Below are positions 59,489 through 64,000 of a stretch of 64,000 nucleotides of DNA, piece after piece; positions within the stretch are counted from its first letter, which is position 1; every line of letters starts with the position of its first letter. The position numbers and the translations under genes are program-made. The DNA comes from Streptomyces pseudovenezuelae (lineage in GTDB: Bacteria > Actinomycetota > Actinomycetes > Streptomycetales > Streptomycetaceae): contig NZ_JARXVH010000009.1 of the NCBI RefSeq assembly GCF_029892565.1, forward strand, positions 248,001 through 312,000. Direction: 5' to 3'. The notes below the pieces were generated by a model that was not told the DNA's origin, did not search any database, and saw only the letters and a program-made list of their open reading frames with translations.

Positions 59489-60790
59489 ATGCCCGTACCC
59501 ATACCGCGGCAGAGAGCGATCCCGGCCGCGGAGAGTGGTCAGGCGCAGGCCGTGCTCACAGACGGCCCTTCCAAGGAAGAGACCCCGCGCAAGGAAGCCA
59601 CGGTCGACAACAACGCCGCCACCCACCTGACGCTGCTGCTGATCGAGGACGACCCCGGCGGCGCCACGGTCGTGCCCGAACTCCAGGACGCGACCGGCCG
59701 CCCGTTCCGGGTCCGCAGCGCCCGCAACCTCACCGAGGCCGAGCGGCTGCTGACCGACGACGTCCACTGCATCCTGCTGGACCTCGCCCTGTCCGAACCC
59801 GGCCAGGGCGCGGACGACGACGAGCTCGCCGTACTGAGGCAGGTCCTGGAGCTCGCGCCCCGGCACGCCGTGCTCGCGCTCACCGCGTCCGGTGACGCCG
59901 AGCGCGGCGCCGAAGCCGTGCGCGTGGGCGCGCAGGACTATCTCTTCCGGGACGAGCTGGACGCCCGTCTGCTGAGCCGGGCGATCCGGTACGCCGTGGA
60001 GCGGAAACGTTCCGACACGGCCGAGCGCCGGCTCGCCGAGGGCCGCGTACGCGCCCAGGAGAACCGCCGGCTGGAACGAGGGCTCCTGCCGACGCCGCTC
60101 CTTGAGGGCTCGTCCCTGCGCTTCGCCGCCCGCTACCGCCCCGGCCGCTCGCGCGCGCTGCTCGGCGGTGACTTCTACGACGTCGTACGCACCCCCGACG
60201 GCACCGTGCACGCCATGATCGGCGACGTCTGCGGCCACGGCCCGGACGAGGCCGCGCTCGGCGTGGAACTGCGCATCGCCTGGCGCGCGCTGACCCTGGC
60301 GGGCCTGTGCGGCGACCAGCTGCTGGGCACCCTGCAACAGGTGCTGGAGCACGAGCGCTCCGACGACGAGATCTTCGCGACCCTCTGCACGGTCGACATC
60401 GCACCGGACGGCCACCGCGCGGGCCTCTGCCTGGCCGGCCACCCGTCCCCGCTGATCGCCCGCCCCGGCCGCCCCGCGAAACTGCTCCCCTACGACAACA
60501 ACGGCCCCGCCCTCGGCCTCCTGCCCGGCGCCCGCTGGCCCCGGATGCAGGTCGAACTCGGCCGCGAGTGGAGCCTGATGCTCTACACCGACGGTTTGAT
60601 CGAGGGCCGCATCGGCGCGGGCCGCGAACGGCTCGGCCAGGACGGCATGGTGGCGATGGTGCGCAGGCAACTCGCGGAGGGGCTGCGCGGAGAGGCGCTA
60701 CTGCGGTCGTCGGTCAACGAGGTGCGGGAGCTGAACGGCGGCGAGCTGACGGACGACGTGGCCGTGCTGCTGCTGGACCGGGTGCCGTAG
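59489..60790 (+). CDS. Response regulator with PP2C/SpoIIE-type phosphatase domain
   Basis: A 433-residue protein. The N-terminal receiver domain (about 47-165) has LLIEDDPGG and phosphoacceptor-type HCILLDLALSEPG, with the Lys position replaced (LFRDELDARL). A helical linker (ERRLAEGRVRAQENRRLERG) leads to the SpoIIE/PP2C domain (about 215-430): LLGGDFYDVVRTPDGTVHAM, IGDVCGHGPDEAALG and YTDGLIEGR hold metal-binding Asp residues. It would dephosphorylate anti-anti-sigma proteins in a partner-switching pathway (RsbU/OsaC-like). ATG 59489 has GGGGGGAGGGAAGG. The start is well supported. Confidence 0.9.
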   Translation: MPVPIPRQRAIPAAESGQAQAVLTDGPSKEETPRKEATVDNNAATHLTLLLIEDDPGGATVVPELQDATGRPFRVRSARNLTEAERLLTDDVHCILLDLALSEPGQGADDDELAVLRQVLELAPRHAVLALTASGDAERGAEAVRVGAQDYLFRDELDARLLSRAIRYAVERKRSDTAERRLAEGRVRAQENRRLERGLLPTPLLEGSSLRFAARYRPGRSRALLGGDFYDVVRTPDGTVHAMIGDVCGHGPDEAALGVELRIAWRALTLAGLCGDQLLGTLQQVLEHERSDDEIFATLCTVDIAPDGHRAGLCLAGHPSPLIARPGRPAKLLPYDNNGPALGLLPGARWPRMQVELGREWSLMLYTDGLIEGRIGAGRERLGQDGMVAMVRRQLAEGLRGEALLRSSVNEVRELNGGELTDDVAVLLLDRVP

Positions 60791-60807
60791 GCGGGGCGGG
60801 GTTCTGG

Positions 60808-60851
60808 GCCGTACGGGATTGGATGCCGTACGGCGTCCTGTCCCGTACGGC
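60808..60851. terminator. Hairpin cluster between RR-PP2C and DUF2516 genes
   Basis: GCCGTACGGGA (60808-60818) pairs with TCCCGTACGGC (60841-60851). A smaller GCCGTACGGC palindrome sits in the loop. It is suitable as a bidirectional terminator, with no U-tract. Confidence 0.6.
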
Positions 60852-60861
60852 ACCCAGGTGC

Positions 60862-61215
60862 TTACCGTCCGCCGTTGTACGGCCCGTACGGACCGTCGCT
60901 GCTCGAACCACCGCGCCGGCTGCGGCCGCCGCCGGACAGGCCGCGCAGCGCGGGGCGTACGTCGACCATGTACACGATCGTCGCGACGAGCCCGATGATG
61001 GGCAGGAACGACAGGATGTTGAAGATCAGGTTCACCACGAAGGCGAGCCCGAGGACGATCAGCCAGAAGACCTTGGTCTTCTTGTCGGCCGCGCGGTAGG
61101 CGTCCTCGCGGCGCGTGGCGGCGTCGATCAACGCGAAGCCGCTGAACAGGATCAGGGCCACACTCAGCAGCCACATGAACCCTGCGAACCCCTGCATCAG
61201 CACTACGTCCACCAC
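60862..61215 (-). CDS. DUF2516 family membrane protein
   Basis: A 117-residue protein. TM helices at about 8-32 (GFAGFMWLLSVALILFSGFA) and about 48-85 (FWLIVLGLAFVVNLIFNILS, LPIIGLVATIVYMVDVRPAL) are the DUF2516 signature. A Gly/Ser/Arg tail ends in DGPYGPYNGGR. Function is unknown. Conserved in actinobacteria near an XRE regulator and a HbhA-like gene, as here. Confidence 0.88.
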   Translation of the reverse strand: MVDVVLMQGFAGFMWLLSVALILFSGFALIDAATRREDAYRAADKKTKVFWLIVLGLAFVVNLIFNILSFLPIIGLVATIVYMVDVRPALRGLSGGGRSRRGGSSSDGPYGPYNGGR

Positions 61216-61279
61216 CAGACTCGGCTTGTCTTTACGCCGCTCACCGTACCCGTTCCCACCGGCCCTCTACCCGAAGAAC

Positions 61280-61308
61280 GGGCCGGGCTCTCATGGAGTG
61301 CCCGGCCC
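61280..61308 (-). terminator. Terminator after the HbhA-like gene
   Basis: GGGCCGGGC (61280-61288) pairs with GCCCGGCCC (61300-61308) across an 11-nt loop, about 40 nt downstream of the stop at 61351. Confidence 0.6.
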
Positions 61309-61350
61309 GGCTCGACTACGTGCCCTGCTCAGTGCTTGGTGCTCAACGGA

Positions 61351-62046
61351 CTACTTGGCGGGCGGAGTCGTCTTCTTGGCCGTCGTCTTGCGGGCGGGAG
61401 CCTTCTTGGCGACGGGCTTCTTGGCGGTGGCAGCCGCGGGAGCGGCCTGGGCGGCGACCGGCTTGGTGGCGGCGGGCTTGGCGGTGGCGGGCTTGGCGGC
61501 CTCCGCCTTCTCCTCCTTGACCGGGACCGGCGTCGGCTCGGGCTCGACGGCGATCGCCAGTTCCTCGATCTCGTCGGCGGCCTCGCCGCGCCAGGTCTTC
61601 ACGGCCTGCTCGCCGTGCTCGGCGACCTTCTCGTAGGCCTCACGGGCCTTGACGGCGTACTCGGCGGCGACGCCGACACCGCGCAGCGCGAAGTCCTGCG
61701 CGCTCTCGCCGAACTTCTTCAGGTCGGCGTCGAAGGTGGCGCCGAGCTTCTTGAAGTCGCCGTCGAGGGAGTTGATGAACTCGTTGACCTTGGACTGCAG
61801 GGTCTCCTGCGCCTCCTTGGCCTTGGCGGAAGCCTCCTTGGCACGGGCAGCGGCCTTCTCCTGCACGGCCTTCGGGTCCGCGGTGCCACGGGCGGCCTCG
61901 AAACGGGCCGGGGCCTCGGTGCGCAGCTGCTCCACCAGTCCGGGCACCTTCTTGGCCTGCTGAAGGGCCAGGTCGGCGGTGCCGGCGGCGAAGTACAGCG
62001 GCGTCGGGTCGCTGAGGGTCTTACGGAGATCGTCGGTGATGGCCAT
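61351..62046 (-). CDS. Heparin-binding hemagglutinin-like helical protein
   Basis: A 231-residue protein. The first 150 residues are almost entirely helical and coiled-coil (VPGLVEQLRTEAPARFEAAR, EKAAARAKEASAKAKEAQET). The C-terminal 60 residues are Lys/Ala/Pro/Thr repeats (KPATAKPAATKPVAAQ, KKPVAKKAPARKTT). This matches mycobacterial HbhA in layout. In Streptomyces such proteins are cytoplasmic or membrane-associated and may interact with filament or nucleoid components. No signal peptide is present. It is downstream of the XRE regulator gene on the same strand. Confidence 0.85.
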   Translation of the reverse strand: MAITDDLRKTLSDPTPLYFAAGTADLALQQAKKVPGLVEQLRTEAPARFEAARGTADPKAVQEKAAARAKEASAKAKEAQETLQSKVNEFINSLDGDFKKLGATFDADLKKFGESAQDFALRGVGVAAEYAVKAREAYEKVAEHGEQAVKTWRGEAADEIEELAIAVEPEPTPVPVKEEKAEAAKPATAKPAATKPVAAQAAPAAATAKKPVAKKAPARKTTAKKTTPPAK

Positions 62047-62158
62047 GGTGATGGTCCTCCCGGGTCGCTTTCAGCTGAGGGTTTTGGGTTCCCGCGTAAC
62101 AGGAGCCCGGCCGATCGCTCGCTACGTGCTGGCTAGCCACTAACCACCAGCCACTGGA

Positions 62159-62746
62159 TCAACCGGCCGACTGCTGCGGGTCGGCATCGCTGCCGCCGTC
62201 CGCACGGGTGCGGGTCGTACGGGCCTTACGGGTACGTCGCTCAGGGGCGTCGGCGGCCGGCTGAGCGGCTGCCGCGTCGTCATCGACGAGGTCAGCGCTC
62301 TGGACCGCGTCGACGGCCGGGACGACATCTACGATCTCGACCTCGTCCTTGTCGTTGAGGTCGACCTCGACGTCGGCGTCGCCCTCCGTCCCGATCCCGA
62401 ACCCGTTCTCCTTGCGGAAGGACTCGTAGATCTGGAGCAGGACCTGCTTCTGCCGCTCGTTCAGCGTGGGATCGGCGATGATGACGGCACGCGTCTCCAC
62501 CTCGTCCCGGTCCCGCTCGGCGTCGAGAATGCCGGCCCGGACGTACAGCGTCTCGGCGGAGATCCGCAGCGCCTTGGCGACCTGCTGCAGCACCTCCGCG
62601 CTCGGCTTGCGCAGCCCGCGCTCGATCTGACTCAGATACGGATTGGACACCCCGGCGGCATCGGCGAGCTGCCGCAGCGACAGCTGCGCGGTGCGCCGCT
62701 GGTCCCGCAGATACTCACCAAGATTGCCGACGTTGAGCGATGCCAT
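62159..62746 (-). CDS. XRE-family helix-turn-helix regulator
   Basis: A 195-residue protein. The N-terminal HTH (about 7-65) holds LGEYLRDQRRTAQLSLRQLA, DAAGVSNPYLSQIERGLRKPS. AKALRISAETLYVRAGILD and a helical middle follow (LNERQKQVLLQIYESFRKEN). An acidic stretch (DADVEVDLNDKDEVEIVD) and an Arg/Thr-rich tail end it. I chose ATG 62746 because the N-terminus MASLNVGNLGEYLR is the usual family start. A 20-bp perfect palindrome lies 30 nt upstream and probably mediates autoregulation. Confidence 0.88.
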   Translation of the reverse strand: MASLNVGNLGEYLRDQRRTAQLSLRQLADAAGVSNPYLSQIERGLRKPSAEVLQQVAKALRISAETLYVRAGILDAERDRDEVETRAVIIADPTLNERQKQVLLQIYESFRKENGFGIGTEGDADVEVDLNDKDEVEIVDVVPAVDAVQSADLVDDDAAAAQPAADAPERRTRKARTTRTRADGGSDADPQQSAG

Positions 62747-62776
62747 GGCCCCACTGTGCATCACCCGCGCTAACTA

Positions 62777-62796
62777 TTGCAAGCAGACGCTTGCAA
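62777..62796. promoter_or_regulatory. Perfect palindromic operator (XRE autoregulation)
   Basis: TTGCAAGC, four nucleotides, GCTTGCAA. Both 8-bp arms match perfectly. It lies 30 nt before the XRE start codon. Confidence 0.65.
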
Positions 62797-62956
62797 AAGT
62801 GCGCCATGCCACTTGAACGGCCGTGGGTATCTGGACCTGGGTGACCGTTCCGTGCGTTCGCCCAGCGGTGGTTTTGCCGGAAGGGACCGCGGCGGTGCCG
62901 TACTGTCCCGTGAATCCGCGGCGAGCCGTTGGTGCTGGTGCTCTCGCGCTTGGCGG

Positions 62957-64000
62957 TCAGGATGGCTGGACCTGGTCGAAGAGGGCGAGGGCTTCGGCGG
63001 GGTCCGGGCTCACGAGGCGTTCCAGACCGGCCGTCGTGATCTTCGCCCACCTGCCGGCCCGCGCCCACATCTGCACCTCGAAGGCCCGGACGGCCTCGTC
63101 CAGATCTTCAGGGCCGGTGGCGATGGACTCGGCGAGCTCGGCGCCTTCCAGCATCGCGAGGTTCGCGCCCACCCCCAACGGGGGCATCAGATGGGCGGCG
63201 TCGCCCAGCAGCGTCACCCCGGGGACGTGGGTCCAGGTGTGGGACACGGGCAGGACGTAGAAGGGGCGGTGGACGAAAGCGGTGCCGTGGCGAAGGAGGT
63301 CGAGGACGGGAGCGGCCCAGCCGTCGAACAGAGCCAGCAGGCTCGATCGCACGGCCTCGACGTCGGCCAGGTCCAGGTTCGTGTGCCACTCCAGCGGCGC
63401 ACGGAATTTGGTGTACACCTTCACGTGGCCACCGCTGTTGCGCTGGGCGACGAGGCTTCGGTTCACACCGTACACAGCCACTGAACCGTCGCCGATCAAC
63501 CGGGCGAGGTCAGGGTGGCGGATGTCGACGTCGTCGAGGGAGGTCTCGACCGAGGTGACGCCGGTGTAGTGCGGCGTCACCGACGAGACGGCCGGGCGGA
63601 CCCGGGACCAGGCGCCGTCCGCGCCGACCACGAGGTCGAACGTCTCTTGCCGTCCGTCCGCGAAATGGACCCGTACGCCGTCCCGGGCCCCCGGCACCAC
63701 CTCCGTCACGCCCTGCCCCCACTGGATGTCGAGAGGACCGAGCAGCAGGTCACGGAGTTGTCCGCGGTCGATCTCGGGATTGGCCCGGTCGTCCGGACGG
63801 GGTTGCCAGTCGCGCAGCACGGTCCCGTCGGTGTCCAGGATGCGCATGGCCTGCCCCTCGGGCCGGGACAGTACCTCGAACTCCGCCCGTAGCCCCGCCT
63901 TGTCCAGCGCGAGCTGGCCCAGCCCTTCGTGCAGGTCCAGCGTGCCGCCCGGGGGGCGGGCGTCGGGGGCGGGATCGCGTTCGAGGACGGTGACGGGGTG
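62957..64000 (-). CDS. FAD-dependent aromatic monooxygenase, TetX-like (partial, N-terminus off the window)
   Basis: The frame is open from the window edge at 64000 and gives 347 residues of a class A flavoprotein monooxygenase. HPVTVLERDP is the end of the FAD-binding beta-strand 2. DLVVGADGAWSRVRPAVSS is the DG motif. GVTLLGDAAHLMPPLGVGANL is the GD motif that contacts FAD ribityl and pyrophosphate. The GxGxxG start lies off the window. PPGGTLDLHEGLGQLAL is typical of the TetX/tetracycline-destructase-like subgroup, so a polycyclic aromatic substrate or detoxification role is possible but unproven. Confidence 0.88.
   Translation of the reverse strand, partial: HPVTVLERDPAPDARPPGGTLDLHEGLGQLALDKAGLRAEFEVLSRPEGQAMRILDTDGTVLRDWQPRPDDRANPEIDRGQLRDLLLGPLDIQWGQGVTEVVPGARDGVRVHFADGRQETFDLVVGADGAWSRVRPAVSSVTPHYTGVTSVETSLDDVDIRHPDLARLIGDGSVAVYGVNRSLVAQRNSGGHVKVYTKFRAPLEWHTNLDLADVEAVRSSLLALFDGWAAPVLDLLRHGTAFVHRPFYVLPVSHTWTHVPGVTLLGDAAHLMPPLGVGANLAMLEGAELAESIATGPEDLDEAVRAFEVQMWARAGRWAKITTAGLERLVSPDPAEALALFDQVQPS

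Noticed and set aside
59465..59490. Earlier starts for the RR-PP2C gene
   Set aside because: The upstream in-frame extension runs through promoter-like sequence. ATG 59489 has a near-perfect ribosome binding site.

Overview
The window is high-GC actinobacterial chromosome, almost certainly Streptomyces. The evidence is the codon bias, many GTG starts and leaderless starts, a SARP regulator, mshA (mycothiol), msiK, phoU-phoRP, CarD and SpoIIE-type phosphatase genes. From 32.8 kb rightwards the gene order follows the conserved Streptomyces core as I remember it from S. coelicolor: tRNA-Thr, msiK, nucleotidyltransferase, rlmB, cysS, ispF, ispD, carD, phoPR/phoU, gpm, mshA, NlpC, RR-PP2C.

Layout. 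0-9.5 kb is ordinary accessory chromosome: DUF1062 fragment, GNAT, DUF4037, a GH9 glycosidase, an OmpR-type and a NarL-type two-component pair, and a 5'-truncated siderophore-binding-protein gene. 9.6-13.2 kb holds a large SARP/NB-ARC/TPR regulator convergent with, and overlapping, an ECF sigma factor. 13.3-32.8 kb is a type IV secretion (conjugation-like) gene cluster. It has a membrane lytic transglycosylase, a degenerate P-loop protein, two pilin-like 2-TM proteins, a VirB8-like protein (tentative), a VirB6/TrbL-like protein, a PrgI-VirB4 N-terminal half, a VirB4 ATPase half, a VirD4/TraG coupling ATPase, an NlpC/P60 hydrolase, a DUF4913 protein, several orphan proteins of visibly lower GC, a thaumatin-GH128 secreted fusion and a membrane protein with a long acidic tract and a ChW-like exterior. 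It has no relaxase, integrase, replication gene or FtsK-like TraB. 32.8-64 kb is core chromosome with a few variable islands.

How the genes may work together. Five copies of the promoter pattern TGAACC-N17-CGTTGTG (one with CGTCGTG) occur in the 13-30 kb cluster, each in the sense orientation and 46-115 nt before a start codon. I noticed none elsewhere. The pattern matches the promoter type I know for SigL-family ECF sigma factors, and the sigma factor encoded beside the cluster resembles that family. I infer one ECF-controlled regulon that co-expresses a chromosomal, apparently non-mobile T4SS-like machine, wall hydrolases and candidate cargo or surface proteins. This is the most interesting system here. 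Its function (cell-to-cell DNA or protein transfer, or attack on glucan-walled organisms) is not shown by the sequence.

In the right half, PhoR/PhoP and PhoU flank an 11-bp-repeat PHO box. ispD/ispF, cysS and rlmB form a minus-strand housekeeping block. mshA, YbjN, NlpC and RR-PP2C are typical Streptomyces core genes. At least 13 genes have a TAnnnT-type -10 element 6-8 nt before the start codon, which implies leaderless mRNAs. All domain calls are by eye; no database search was run.
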